NCBI RefSeq assembly: GCF_003177035.1
Contig: NZ_CP029488.1
Coordinates: forward strand, 2,666,001-2,730,000
Direction of reading: 5' to 3'
Origin: Salinisphaera sp. LB1
GTDB taxonomy: Bacteria; Pseudomonadota; Gammaproteobacteria; Nevskiales; Salinisphaeraceae
DNA length: 64,000 nt
Part shown: positions 20,462-29,524 of the stretch, piece by piece
Layout of the letters: each line of letters starts with the position of its first letter
Numbering within the stretch: the stretch's first letter is position 1
Notes under the pieces: generated by a model
Database searches by the model: none
What the model saw: the letters and a program-made list of their open reading frames with translations, nothing else
What the model was told of the DNA's origin: nothing
Position numbers and translations under genes: made by a program

Positions 20462-21754
20462 CTACATCTGGGACATCATCTTGGCCTGCTTGGCCTGGCT
20501 CGCCATGGCCTTGGCGGCCGCTTCCGGCGTCATGCTCTTGTCGTTGTAGAACTTGGCGATGACATCGAAGATGGCACCCTTGACTGCGCCATTCTCGGCC
20601 ATGTCCTGCGAGAAGCTCGGCACAAGCGCATTGTTCTTCTCGGCGGCGGTGAAGTCCTTCTGGGACTGCTTCGCACAGGCATCGAAGCCCTTGAGCGAGA
20701 CGCCCTCACGCACCGGGATCGAGCCCTTAGCCATGTTGAACTTGCGCTGGAACTTCGGCGACAACGCCGTGCGCGCGAACGCGTACTGGGCATTCTTGTC
20801 CGAATGCGAACTCTTGAACATCTCGAACGAGTCGGTGTTGTAAACGAAGCCGTTGTGTTCGCCCGGGAACGCCATGCAGGCGATTTCCTTGCCCGGCGTG
20901 GCGTTGTCGTTGGTGATTTCGCCCTTGGCCCAGTCGCCCATGATCTGCATCGCGGCCTTGCCCTGGACCACTTCGCCGGTGTCATGGTTCCACGACAGGC
21001 CCTGACCGTTCTGATCCTCGTACTGCTCGATCGTGCGCAGACGTTTGAAGACCTTGGCCATGGTGTCGCCGGACAGCGCACTCGGGTCGAGGTCGACGAA
21101 AGCCTTGCGATAGAAGTCGGCGCCGCCGGTGGCGATCGCGATGGCATCGAACTCGGTCGCCACCTGCCAGGTGTCGCCGCCGCCGGCGATCGGGGTGATA
21201 CCGGCCGATTTCAGCTTCTTGAGCGCGGCCACCAGCGAATCCCAGTCGGTCGGCATCTGGGCGCCGGCCTTTTGCATCACCGACTTGTTGATCCACAGCC
21301 AGTTGATGCGATGCAGGTTGAACGGCACGGCCACATAGTGACCGTTGCACTGCATGCCCTTGGCCACGGGGCCGGGCAGGATCTTGGACCAGTTCTGCTG
21401 CTTGGCGACCTTGTCGATGTTCATCGTCAGGCCGGTGGTGCACCACTGCTGAATTTCCGGGCCCTTGATCTGGGCCGCGCCCGGCAGGTTGTTCGACTGG
21501 ATGCGCGACTTGAGCACCGTGCGGGCGTTGGAGCCGCCGCCGCCGGAGACGGCGTCGTTGATCATCTTGTAGCCCTTGTCTGCCATCATCTGCTGCAGCA
21601 CGTTCATGGACTTGGCCTCGGAGCCCGATGTCCACCAGTTCAGCACGCTGACGCTGCCCTTGCTGGGTGCGGCCAGGGCCACACCACCGACCGTCATGGC
21701 GGCGACCGACAGGCCGATGGTGACGCTCTTGCGCAAAATACTCTGGTTCCTCAT
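20462..21754 (-). CDS. gtsA: Glucose ABC transporter substrate-binding protein GtsA
   Basis: Periplasmic sugar-binding protein. 430 residues from ATG 21754, preceded by GGGAGGAG. A signal peptide (about 1-29, ending AALAAP, cleavage approximate) precedes the mature family-1 solute-binding fold. NWWTSGSEAKSMNVL, SGGGGSNARTVLKSR, PFNLHRINWLWINK and MQIMGDWAKGE closely match Pseudomonas GtsA as remembered. It is transcribed after glk and before gtsB. An open frame extending to 21793 is not needed. Confidence 0.93.
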   Translation of the reverse strand: MRNQSILRKSVTIGLSVAAMTVGGVALAAPSKGSVSVLNWWTSGSEAKSMNVLQQMMADKGYKMINDAVSGGGGSNARTVLKSRIQSNNLPGAAQIKGPEIQQWCTTGLTMNIDKVAKQQNWSKILPGPVAKGMQCNGHYVAVPFNLHRINWLWINKSVMQKAGAQMPTDWDSLVAALKKLKSAGITPIAGGGDTWQVATEFDAIAIATGGADFYRKAFVDLDPSALSGDTMAKVFKRLRTIEQYEDQNGQGLSWNHDTGEVVQGKAAMQIMGDWAKGEITNDNATPGKEIACMAFPGEHNGFVYNTDSFEMFKSSHSDKNAQYAFARTALSPKFQRKFNMAKGSIPVREGVSLKGFDACAKQSQKDFTAAEKNNALVPSFSQDMAENGAVKGAIFDVIAKFYNDKSMTPEAAAKAMASQAKQAKMMSQM

Positions 21755-21886
21755 GGGCTCCTCCCTGATACCGTATCCGGCCCGTCGGGCCACGGCGTAT
21801 TCGTTTAGTTACGATTGCCTCGTGCGCCACAGCGGGCGCATTTGTTCAAGCATCGAGCAAACGTTCGGGGATCACAACGGAACGAA

Positions 21887-21899
21887 GGTCTAATAGACC
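21887..21899. promoter_or_regulatory. Perfect palindrome in the glk-gtsA gap, candidate operator
   Basis: GGTCTAATAGACC is a 13-base perfect inverted repeat with one central base. It lies in the 219-bp gap before gtsA, about 133 bases upstream of the gtsA start. It could bind a regulator of the transporter genes; no known consensus was matched. Confidence 0.35.
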
Positions 21900-21973
21900 A
21901 TTCTGGGACCGTGCCCACAATCAAACGAAGCCGAGCTAACTTGTTGTTGCCAAAGCTTGTACTCGGGGGTGGG

Positions 21974-22966
21974 CTACAGGTCGTCGAGGGCGGCTAACGC
22001 GCCTTCCAGCGCCGGATATTTGGCCGTCACGATGTAGCAGGGGACGTCGGCGAGATACTCGGACAGCCGCCCGTGCGCTTCGAATCGCTCGCGGAAACGG
22101 CTTTGCGCCAGAAACGGCTGCAGCCGCGGCGCGATGCCACCGCCGATATAGGCCCCGCCGCGCGCGCCCAGGGTGAGCACCAGGTTTCCGGTGGCCGTGC
22201 CCAGCATGGCGCAGAAGTCGTCGAGCACCTTCATGCAGATGGCACATTCCCCGGCAAGGCCGCGCTCGGTGATGTCCGACGGCTCCAGCGCCTCGGCGTC
22301 CACGCCTTCGAGCTCGCAGTTGGCTCGATACAGGTTGACCAGCCCCGGCCCCGACAGCACGCGCTCGGCCGACACATGATCGAACTGCCGGGTGAGAATG
22401 CCCAGTAACTCGACTTCACGTGCATCCGCGGGGGCGAGCGTGACATGGCCGCCCTCGCTGTCGAGAGCACGCCAGCGGCCGCCGAAGTGGAAAACGCCCG
22501 ACACGCCCAGCCCCGTACCCGGGCCGATCACCGCGCGCGGCGCATTCGGTGCCCCCCGGCCATGTGGGGTCACCGGCACCAGCCACTCGCGATCCAGTCG
22601 CGGGATCGACAGCGCGAGTGCGGTGAAGTCGTTGACGACGTGAAAATCCTTGACCCCGAGCTGGCGACTCAGGTCCCGGATCGAGAACGACCACGGCGAG
22701 TTCGTGAACGCGACATGGTCTTCGTAGACGGCGGTCGCGACGGCCACCGCGGCCGCGCGAATGCTGCCGACATTGTGATTCGACAGGTAATGCCGGGTGG
22801 CCTCGGCCAGGCCGGCAAAATCCTCGCAGCGCAGCGTCTCCTGACCCTGTAGCGCGCCGTAGTCGTCGGCCAGCGCGAAGCGCGCATTGGTGCCGCCCAC
22901 ATCGGCGACAAGCCGCCACGAGCTGTCCGGATCACCGGCAAGACCAACACGGGGTTTATCGAACAT
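21974..22966 (-). CDS. glk: Glucokinase
   Basis: Phosphorylates intracellular glucose with ATP, feeding zwf. 330 residues from ATG 22966. The ATP phosphate-binding motif LVADVGGTNARFAL (about 19-32) and glucose-site segments VNDFTALALSIP, GPGTGLGVSG and GGHVTLAPAD follow the proteobacterial Glk family. It is the first gene of the minus-strand glk-gts operon. The open frame extends 59 codons further upstream without family similarity. Confidence 0.94.
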   Translation of the reverse strand: MFDKPRVGLAGDPDSSWRLVADVGGTNARFALADDYGALQGQETLRCEDFAGLAEATRHYLSNHNVGSIRAAAVAVATAVYEDHVAFTNSPWSFSIRDLSRQLGVKDFHVVNDFTALALSIPRLDREWLVPVTPHGRGAPNAPRAVIGPGTGLGVSGVFHFGGRWRALDSEGGHVTLAPADAREVELLGILTRQFDHVSAERVLSGPGLVNLYRANCELEGVDAEALEPSDITERGLAGECAICMKVLDDFCAMLGTATGNLVLTLGARGGAYIGGGIAPRLQPFLAQSRFRERFEAHGRLSEYLADVPCYIVTAKYPALEGALAALDDL

Positions 22967-23251
22967 GGGCGCGACTCGACTGGGATGCGAAACGCCGCAT
23001 ATGAAGCCATAGCTTCGGAGCGAAGGCCAGTGCGGCCCGCTCAGGCGTTGCCGCGTGATTGCCGCACGAACCGCCGACGAGCGCGCCATGCGGGCTTGTT
23101 TCGCATTGTCTGCACAGCTTGTTCCCGCTGTCCCGCTCGACATTAGTTATAGCGTGCCGGGCGCGAGAGCGCGCGGTTGCGGGATTTTCAGGAACAGAAG
23201 AATTTCGTTGACAGCGACGTGCTTAACGGCACCCCGCGTCGCTGCGTCAGG

Positions 23252-24169
23252 TCAGGCTGGCCGGGGCTCGGCCGTGGCGCTGCGCGCCGCGGCCTCGAGC
23301 GCCACGATCGCTTCGTCCTCGGCGCGCGAGGCGAGATAGCACAGCCCGAGGGTCTGGGACACGCGTTGCTCGCGGCGCACGCGCGAGTATTGCAGGACGC
23401 CGGGGTAGAGCTGGCCGATGCGACCGGGCAGCAGGGCCAGGCCGACGCCGCCGCGCACCAGCGACGACAGAGAAAAGATGTCGTTGGCGCGCAGCGCGAC
23501 CTTCGGCGTTACCCCGGCCTGGTCGAACATGCGGTAGGCATCGCGGCCGGAAGAGAATTCCTGCGACAGCATCACGAACGACCGATCCGCCCAGTCGCGC
23601 AGATCCACCGGGGTCCGTGAAGGCGCGTCATTCTTCCGGCTGGCCAGATACATTTCGTCCTCGAACAGCGCGATGACGCGCCGGCTGCGCGAGCTGTCCA
23701 TATCGTGTACGCACATCACCGCGGCATCGACCTCGCCGGCGGCGAGCTTGTCCTCGAGATCGGTATTCGAGCCCAGCACCAGCTCGATGTTGCAACCCGG
23801 CAGCGAGGTCTGGATGGCGGTGATGATGCGGGGCACCACCTCGATGGTCAGCGAATACAGCGAGCCGATCCGGAAGGTCCGGGGCGAGATGCCCGCGGCC
23901 TGGCGCGTGGCGTCCACGCTGCGCTGGATGCCGTCGATGATGTCGGCGGCGTGGGACTCCAGCACGGTGGCCGAGGCCAGCGGTTCCAGCGCCCGGCCGC
24001 GATGGGCGAACAACGGCGCGCCGACCGCGGTCTCCAGCGAATGAATCGCCTTGTGTACCGACACACTCGACAGCCCCAGGGCCTCGGCAGCCCGGGCGAG
24101 ATTGCGTTCGCGCATGAAGACTAGAAAGATCTCCAGCTTGCGCAGGGTGATTTCGTCGCTGCCGCTCAA
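23252..24169 (-). CDS. mdcR: LysR-family regulator, probably MdcR (malonate decarboxylase activator)
   Basis: 305 residues with an N-terminal winged helix (ITLRKLEIFLVFMRERNLARAAEALGLSSVSVHKAI) and a LysR effector domain. The chosen start is TTG 24169, because GGAG lies seven bases before it and the usual N-terminus begins just after. An alternative from 24208 adds 13 residues. It is divergent from mdcA with a 154-bp spacer holding a GTTA-N7-TAAC palindrome. By position and by analogy with Klebsiella and Pseudomonas it should activate the mdc genes in response to malonate. Confidence 0.85.
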   Translation of the reverse strand: MSGSDEITLRKLEIFLVFMRERNLARAAEALGLSSVSVHKAIHSLETAVGAPLFAHRGRALEPLASATVLESHAADIIDGIQRSVDATRQAAGISPRTFRIGSLYSLTIEVVPRIITAIQTSLPGCNIELVLGSNTDLEDKLAAGEVDAAVMCVHDMDSSRSRRVIALFEDEMYLASRKNDAPSRTPVDLRDWADRSFVMLSQEFSSGRDAYRMFDQAGVTPKVALRANDIFSLSSLVRGGVGLALLPGRIGQLYPGVLQYSRVRREQRVSQTLGLCYLASRAEDEAIVALEAAARSATAEPRPA

Positions 24170-24238
24170 ATGATGGCTCCTCCAGACCCGGGGCGGTGAC
24201 CGCGGCATGCACGGCGACCGGCGCTGGGCTTTGCCCGA

Positions 24239-24255
24239 CGTTAACGAAGCTAACG
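24239..24255. promoter_or_regulatory. LysR-type operator between mdcR and mdcA
   Basis: CGTTA-N7-TAACG forms a perfect interrupted palindrome that fits the T-N11-A LysR box. It lies in the divergent mdcR-mdcA spacer. Confidence 0.55.
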
Positions 24256-24323
24256 CGAGCTTGATTGATCCTCCGGTGGGCCGATTCTATCGTCGGCCAT
24301 CCCGGCTCAGGCGATGCGGTGGC

Positions 24324-25982
24324 ATGATTCAAGACAACGATACACGCAACTGGAACACGCGCGGTGAGGACAAGGCCGAGCGCCTGGCGGCGGCCGCCGG
24401 CCACCTCGAGGGCAAGCTGGCCCGGCGCGAGGCCATCGCCGATATTCTCTACGCCTGCATCCGCTCGGGCGACCGCGTCATCGCGGAAGGCAACAACCAG
24501 AAACAGGCCGATTTCCTGTCGCGTGCGTTGGCCGAGCTCGACCCGGCGCGCGTGAACAACCTGCACATGATCCAGCCGAGCGTGGGCCGGCCCGAGCATC
24601 TGGCGGTGTTTGAAAAGGGCATCGCGAAAAAACTGGATTTCGCCTTCTCCGGCACCCAGAGCCACCGCATCGGCGCGCTCATGATGGACGGTACGATCGA
24701 GGTCGGCGCCATCCATACCTACATCGAGCTGTACGCCCGGCTGTTCGTCGATCTCACGCCGCGCGTCGTGCTCACCGCGGCGTTCAAGGCCGACCGCGAG
24801 GGCAATCTCTATACCGGCCCGTCGACCGAGGACACGCCCGCGCTGGTCGAGGCCGCGGCGTTTTCCGACGGCATCGTGATCGCCCAGGCCAACGAGATCG
24901 TCGACGACGTATCGGATCTCGACCGGGTGGATATCCCGGGGTCCTGGGTCGATATCGTGGTCGAGGCGGACCGGCCGTTCTACATCGAGCCGCTGTTCAC
25001 GCGCGACCCGCGCAACATCACGCCGGTGCAGATCTTCATGGCGATGATGGCCATCAAGGGGATCTATGCCGAACACGGCGTGACCTCGCTCAATCACGGC
25101 ATCGGCTTCAATACCGCGGCCATCGAGCTGCTGCTGCCCACCTTCGGCGAAAAGCTCGGCCTGCGCGGGCGCATTGCGAAGAACTGGGTGCTGAACCCGC
25201 ATCCGACGCTCATTCCGGCGATCGAATCGGGCTGGGTCGAGTCCGTGCACTGCTTTGGCACCGAACTCGGCATGGAGCGCTATGTCGCGGCCAGGCCCGA
25301 CGTGTTCTTCACCGGCGCCGATGGCTCGCTGCGATCCAACCGTGCGTTCTGTCAGCTCGCCGGCCAGTACGCGGCCGACATGTTCATCGGCGCCACGCTG
25401 CAGATCGACCCCGACGGCAATTCCTCGACCGTGACCGAGTCGCGCGTGTCCGGCTTCGGCGGGGCGCCGAATCTGGGCAGCGATGCCCGCGGGCGGCGAC
25501 ATGCCACACCGGCCTGGGCCCATCTCGCGGGGCCGGACGACAAGCTCGGCCGCGGGCGCAAGCTGGTGGTGCAGATGGTCGAGACCTTCCAGGCCGGCCT
25601 GAAACCGACGTTCGTCGACCAGCTCGACGCGGTGAAAGTCGCCGAGAAAGCCCATCTGGCGGTGGCCCCGGTCATGGTCTACGGCGACGACACCACCCAT
25701 TTGCTCACCGAAGAAGGGCTGGCGTATCTGTACAAGGCCGAATCGTTGGCAGAGCGGCGTGCGATGATCGCGGCCGTCGCCGGGGTCACGCCGCTGGGGC
25801 GGTCGGCCGATCCGCGGATCAGCGCGCGGCTGCGCCAGCAGGACAAGATCCGCCTGCCCGAGGATCTGGGCGTGGCGCGCGCCGAGGCCACGCGATCGCA
25901 GCTCGCCGCCTCCAGCATTGCCGACATGGTCGACTGGTCGGGCGGGCTTTACGATCCACCACCGCGCTTCCGGAGCTGGTGA
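24324..25982 (+). CDS. mdcA: Malonate decarboxylase alpha subunit (acetyl-S-ACP:malonate ACP transferase)
   Basis: Transfers the acyl carrier protein from acetate to malonate at the start of each turnover of the biotin-independent malonate decarboxylase. 552 residues from ATG 24324. The MdcA hallmarks RVIAEGNNQKQADFLSRAL, LDFAFSGTQSHRIGALMMDG, SLNHGIGFNTAAIELLLPTFGEKLGL and SRVSGFGGAPNLGSDARGRRH are all visible. Its stop overlaps the mdcB start. The longer frame from 24207 has unrelated residues. Confidence 0.96.
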   Translation: MIQDNDTRNWNTRGEDKAERLAAAAGHLEGKLARREAIADILYACIRSGDRVIAEGNNQKQADFLSRALAELDPARVNNLHMIQPSVGRPEHLAVFEKGIAKKLDFAFSGTQSHRIGALMMDGTIEVGAIHTYIELYARLFVDLTPRVVLTAAFKADREGNLYTGPSTEDTPALVEAAAFSDGIVIAQANEIVDDVSDLDRVDIPGSWVDIVVEADRPFYIEPLFTRDPRNITPVQIFMAMMAIKGIYAEHGVTSLNHGIGFNTAAIELLLPTFGEKLGLRGRIAKNWVLNPHPTLIPAIESGWVESVHCFGTELGMERYVAARPDVFFTGADGSLRSNRAFCQLAGQYAADMFIGATLQIDPDGNSSTVTESRVSGFGGAPNLGSDARGRRHATPAWAHLAGPDDKLGRGRKLVVQMVETFQAGLKPTFVDQLDAVKVAEKAHLAVAPVMVYGDDTTHLLTEEGLAYLYKAESLAERRAMIAAVAGVTPLGRSADPRISARLRQQDKIRLPEDLGVARAEATRSQLAASSIADMVDWSGGLYDPPPRFRSW

Positions 25983-26908
25983 TGCGGCGTCTGGATTTCG
26001 ATGCCGCCGGCGCTGCCGGGCCGCGCTCACCGGCACTGGATCTGGCCGGCATGGCCGTGGCTGCGCTGCGCGACGAACTCGACCTCACGCCCAAACCGGG
26101 GCTGGTGGACCGGACGACGACCGGCGCGCATCGCGATATGGATCACGCCTTGATGACGGCCTCGGCGCTGGCACTGGAACCGGGCTTCGCCGCGATCGCG
26201 ACCGCTGCTGCCGGGGAGGCCGATGCGGCGGCCCTGCGCGCGGCGCTGGGCGTGGCCGGCCGAGAGGCCGAGGCCGCGATGATGCAGGCTACCCACGGCG
26301 TGAACACGCATCGCGGCGCGATCTGGGCGCTCGGCCTGATCGTGGCGGCCGCCGCGGCGACGCCGCGGCGGCAATGGCAAGCGGTGCCGCTGCTCGGCTG
26401 GGTCGCCTGGATGGCGGCGATCGACGATCCGGTGGCGGCGTCGATGCGTCGGGCATCGCACGGTACGCGCGTCGTGGCGCGCTATCGGGTGGCCGGCGCG
26501 CGTGGCGAAGCCATCGCCGGTTTTCCGCAGATCGTTGAAGCCGGGCTGCCGGCATTGCATGGCGCCCGCGCCCGCGCCCGGGACGCCGACGAAGACTCGG
26601 CCCGGCTGGACGCGCTGGCGGCGATCATCGCCGTGCTCGACGATACCTGTGTGCTGCATCGGGCCGGCGCCTCCGGCCTGGCCGCGGTACAGCGTGCGGC
26701 GGCGGCGGTGGCCGCGCACGGGGGCTCGGCCCGCGTGGCCGGCCGCACGGCCCTGGCCGAACTCGACGCCGTTTTTCTGGCGCACAACGCCTCGCCGGGC
26801 GGCGCCGCGGATCTGCTGGCGGCCACGCTGCTGGTGGATCGCCTCGAAACCGCAGCCGGATTCCGTTCGGACCTGCAGGAGACAAACCATGCAAACGCTA
26901 TCGCTTGA
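25982..26908 (+). CDS. mdcB: Triphosphoribosyl-dephospho-CoA synthase MdcB
   Basis: Makes 2'-(5''-triphosphoribosyl)-3'-dephospho-CoA, the precursor of the carrier-protein prosthetic group, from ATP and dephospho-CoA. 308 residues, CitG/MdcB family. Motifs include LTPKPGLVDRTTTGAHRDMDHALM near the N-terminus, THGVNTHRGAIWALGLI in the middle and LDDTCVLHRAG near residue 220. ATG 25982 overlaps the mdcA stop; a GTG one codon earlier is equivalent. Its end overlaps mdcC by 20 bp. Confidence 0.94.
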   Translation: MRRLDFDAAGAAGPRSPALDLAGMAVAALRDELDLTPKPGLVDRTTTGAHRDMDHALMTASALALEPGFAAIATAAAGEADAAALRAALGVAGREAEAAMMQATHGVNTHRGAIWALGLIVAAAAATPRRQWQAVPLLGWVAWMAAIDDPVAASMRRASHGTRVVARYRVAGARGEAIAGFPQIVEAGLPALHGARARARDADEDSARLDALAAIIAVLDDTCVLHRAGASGLAAVQRAAAAVAAHGGSARVAGRTALAELDAVFLAHNASPGGAADLLAATLLVDRLETAAGFRSDLQETNHANAIA

Positions 26909-27206
26909 TTATCCGGCCGGCGAACCGCCAGCACGCCGCGCGCTGGCCGGTGTCGTCGGCTCCGGCGATCTCGAAGTGCTGCTCGAGCCGGGCGCGGTCG
27001 GGCGCGCCACGGTGGCGATCAAGACCTCGGTCGACGGTGTCAACGACATCTGGAAAGCCGTGATCGATCGCATCTTCGCCGATGGACAGGCCCCGGCCGT
27101 GGCGCTCGAGATCAACGATTTCGGTGCCACTCCCGCTGTGGTGCGGCTGCGTATCGCCCAGGCCATGGAACAGGCCGCGCGCCGGGCCGACGGCGGTGCG
27201 GCATGA
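26889..27206 (+). CDS. mdcC: Malonate decarboxylase acyl carrier protein (delta subunit)
   Basis: 105 residues from ATG 26889 (CAGGAGA upstream), shorter than the open frame around it. It carries the covalently bound phosphoribosyl-dephospho-CoA arm. The attachment Ser is residue 25 in VVGSGDLEVLLEPG, the same position as in Klebsiella. Later segments TSVDGVNDIWKAVIDRIF and ALEINDFGATPAVVRLRI are typical MdcC. It overlaps mdcD by ATGA. Confidence 0.95.
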   Translation: MQTLSLDYPAGEPPARRALAGVVGSGDLEVLLEPGAVGRATVAIKTSVDGVNDIWKAVIDRIFADGQAPAVALEINDFGATPAVVRLRIAQAMEQAARRADGGAA

Positions 27207-28063
27207 ATACCGCCGAATTGCTGGCGCGCGAGAGCTTCGTCGAACTGCCGGCCCGGGCGCGCGTCGAGTGCCTGCTCGATGCGGGCACGATGCGCGAGCT
27301 GGTCGGGCCGTTCGAGCGCCAGACCTCGCCCTGGCTGCCCAAACAGGACATCGTCACCCAGGCCGATGACGGCGTGATCATCGCCCGCGGCACCATCGAC
27401 GGCGTCGATGTGGTCGTGGCGGCGATTGAGCCGGCGTTCCAGGGCGGCTCGATGGGCGAGGTCGGCGGCGCCAAGATCGCCGGGGCGCTGGAGCTGGCGG
27501 CCGAGGATGCCGCCGCCGGCAAGCCGGTGGTGCCGGTGCTGTTGCTGGAAACCGGCGGGGTCCGGTTGCAGGAGGCCAACTGCGGGTTGGCGGCGATCGC
27601 GGAGATCCATGCCGCGATCGTGGCGCTGCGCGCGTTGGTTCCGGTGATCGGCGTGATCACGGGGCCGGTGGGGTGTTTCGGCGGCATGTCGATCGCCGCC
27701 GGGCTGTGTTCGCATCTGATCGTCACGCGCGAGGCCCGGCTGGGCCTGAATGGCCCGCAGGTGATCGAACAGGAAGCCGGCGTCGAGGAATTCGATTCCC
27801 GCGACCGGCCGATGATCTGGAGTCTGCTCGGCGGCGCCCAGCGCGCGGCCACCGGCCTGGCCGACGAACGCACGGATGACGATCGCGCCCGGATTCGCGC
27901 GCGCATTGCCGCGGCCGTGGCCGCCGGCCCGACGCGGCTGGCGCGTACGGCCGATGTCGCGGCCTGGGACCGCTTGCTCGAAGCGATCGATCCGGCCGAG
28001 CGCGCCGAGGCCGGCGTCGTGCGCGAGGTTTTCGCCCGACATCTGGGAGGCCGTCATGAATGA
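27203..28063 (+). CDS. mdcD: Malonate decarboxylase beta subunit
   Basis: With MdcE it forms the carboxyltransferase-like core that decarboxylates malonyl-S-ACP to acetyl-S-ACP. 286 residues of the crotonase-like carboxyltransferase fold. Features are RESFVELPARARVECLLD, AAIEPAFQGGSMGEVGGAKI, GGVRLQEANCGLAAIAEI and the oxyanion segment GPVGCFGGMSIAAGLC. ATG overlaps the mdcC stop (ATGA); the end overlaps mdcE by 8 bp. Confidence 0.95.
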   Translation: MNTAELLARESFVELPARARVECLLDAGTMRELVGPFERQTSPWLPKQDIVTQADDGVIIARGTIDGVDVVVAAIEPAFQGGSMGEVGGAKIAGALELAAEDAAAGKPVVPVLLLETGGVRLQEANCGLAAIAEIHAAIVALRALVPVIGVITGPVGCFGGMSIAAGLCSHLIVTREARLGLNGPQVIEQEAGVEEFDSRDRPMIWSLLGGAQRAATGLADERTDDDRARIRARIAAAVAAGPTRLARTADVAAWDRLLEAIDPAERAEAGVVREVFARHLGGRHE

Positions 28064-28853
28064 AGCCCCATCCCTCGGCGCCGAGTGGCTGTCGGCACTG
28101 GTCGGCGAGGCCCCGGTGCAGTCCGGCTATCCGGCCAGTGTGCGCGTGGTCGACGGCCAACTGGCCGGCCGGGCCGCTCGCTTTATTGCCGTCGTCCCCG
28201 ACCCGCACAGCCGTTACCCGCGCGCCCGCAACGGCGAGGTCGGCCTCGCCGAAGGCTGGGCGTTGGCCCGTGCCGTGCGCGAGGCAATGGCCGCCGACGA
28301 CAGCGCCGATACCCGGCGCGTGATCGTGGCCGTGATCGACGTGCCCAGTCAGGCCTACGGCCGTACCGAAGAAGCCTATGGCATCCATCAGGCGCTGGCC
28401 GCGGCGGCGGAGGCCTATGCTCGGGCCCGCCAGGCGGGGCATCCGGTGATCGGGCTGATCGTCGGCCGGGCCATGTCCGGGGGCTTTCTGGCACACGGCT
28501 ATCAGGCCAACCGGTTGCTCGCGCTGTCCGGCGAATCGGTCCAGGTGCATGCCATGGGCAAGCAGGCCGCGGCGCGCATCACCCAGCGCAGCGTTGAAGG
28601 TGTCGAGGCGCTGGCCCGGACTATCACGCCGATGGCCTACGATATCGACAGCTATGCCTCGCTCGGCCTGTTGCATCGCCGGCTGGATGTGGCGGCGGAG
28701 GATACGAGTCAGGTGGCCGTGGTGCGTGAGGCCCTGGTGGCGGCGGTCGCCGATATCGGGGGTCGCACCGATCTGGCCGATCGTTTCGACGACCAGGGCC
28801 GACCAGCCTCGATGGCGGTTCGGCGCCGGCTGCGGGAACAGTGGGCCGGCTGA
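28056..28853 (+). CDS. mdcE: Malonate decarboxylase gamma subunit
   Basis: Partner of MdcD in the decarboxylase core. 265 residues from ATG 28056, with GGGAGG five bases upstream; a longer open frame upstream is not MdcE. Recognised by VRVVDGQLAGRAARFIAVVPD, VIVAVIDVPSQAYGRTEEAYGIHQAL and GLIVGRAMSGGFLAHGYQANRLLAL. It overlaps mdcD and mdcG, consistent with stoichiometric coupled translation. Confidence 0.94.
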   Translation: MNEAPSLGAEWLSALVGEAPVQSGYPASVRVVDGQLAGRAARFIAVVPDPHSRYPRARNGEVGLAEGWALARAVREAMAADDSADTRRVIVAVIDVPSQAYGRTEEAYGIHQALAAAAEAYARARQAGHPVIGLIVGRAMSGGFLAHGYQANRLLALSGESVQVHAMGKQAAARITQRSVEGVEALARTITPMAYDIDSYASLGLLHRRLDVAAEDTSQVAVVREALVAAVADIGGRTDLADRFDDQGRPASMAVRRRLREQWAG

Positions 28854-29524
28854 CCGATCTCGCCGGCGGTGATTACAGCCAGCCGCGGACGGTAGGCGCG
28901 GCGTTCCGTCCGCATGATCTGGTGCAGATCGCGCCGGCGGCGCTGACACCGGATGCTCCCGCGTGGGCGCATGCCGTGGTCGCCCGCGGCGAACCGGTGG
29001 TGGTGCGACGCGGGCATCGCGATACGACGACCCTGCCGGTCGGCGTTCGCGGGGCGAGCCGTGATCGACGCTTCGCCGCCCGTGTATCGCCCTCGCGGTT
29101 GCGGGGCGATCCGGTCACGCCGGAATCGCTCGTCGACGGGCCCGACCCGGCGCGGGCCGCGCGCATCCCGGCCCTCGCCGTGCTGCCGGCGCTGCGCGCC
29201 GCGATGGCGCCGTGGCGCGGCGCCTGGGGCATCGGCGGGGCCGTGGGTTACGAATTGGCCTGCGGGGCGGCGGCTTGTCATGCCCAATCCGATCTCGATC
29301 TGATCCTTCGTGTTGGCCAGACGCCGGCACCGGCCGCGCTGCGCGCGCTGGCCGAACGCCTGGCCACGCTGCCGGTGCGCTGCGACGTCCAGCTGGAAAC
29401 GCCGGCCGGCGGCGTGGCCTTGGCCGATTGGCTGTCGGCGTCGCCGCAGGTGCTGATCAAATCGGATCAGGGGCCGTATCTGGCGGCCGATCCCTGGGCG
29501 CTCATGGCAGGCTGTACGTCATGA
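28841..29524 (+). CDS. mdcG: Phosphoribosyl-dephospho-CoA transferase MdcG
   Basis: Attaches the triphosphoribosyl-dephospho-CoA group to Ser25 of MdcC, releasing pyrophosphate. 227 residues. The nucleotidyltransferase signature GIGGAVGYELACG followed by SDLDLILR (about residues 127-155) carries the metal-binding Asp pair. Start GTG 28841 overlaps mdcE by 13 bp; the RPHDLV-type N-terminal segment begins about residue 23, so a slightly later start is possible. The stop overlaps mdcH (ATGA). Confidence 0.92.
   Translation: MGRLTDLAGGDYSQPRTVGAAFRPHDLVQIAPAALTPDAPAWAHAVVARGEPVVVRRGHRDTTTLPVGVRGASRDRRFAARVSPSRLRGDPVTPESLVDGPDPARAARIPALAVLPALRAAMAPWRGAWGIGGAVGYELACGAAACHAQSDLDLILRVGQTPAPAALRALAERLATLPVRCDVQLETPAGGVALADWLSASPQVLIKSDQGPYLAADPWALMAGCTS

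Noticed and set aside
23628-26036. An 802-codon minus-strand frame opposite mdcA
   Set aside because: Antisense shadow of mdcA and mdcR; composition unlike a real protein.
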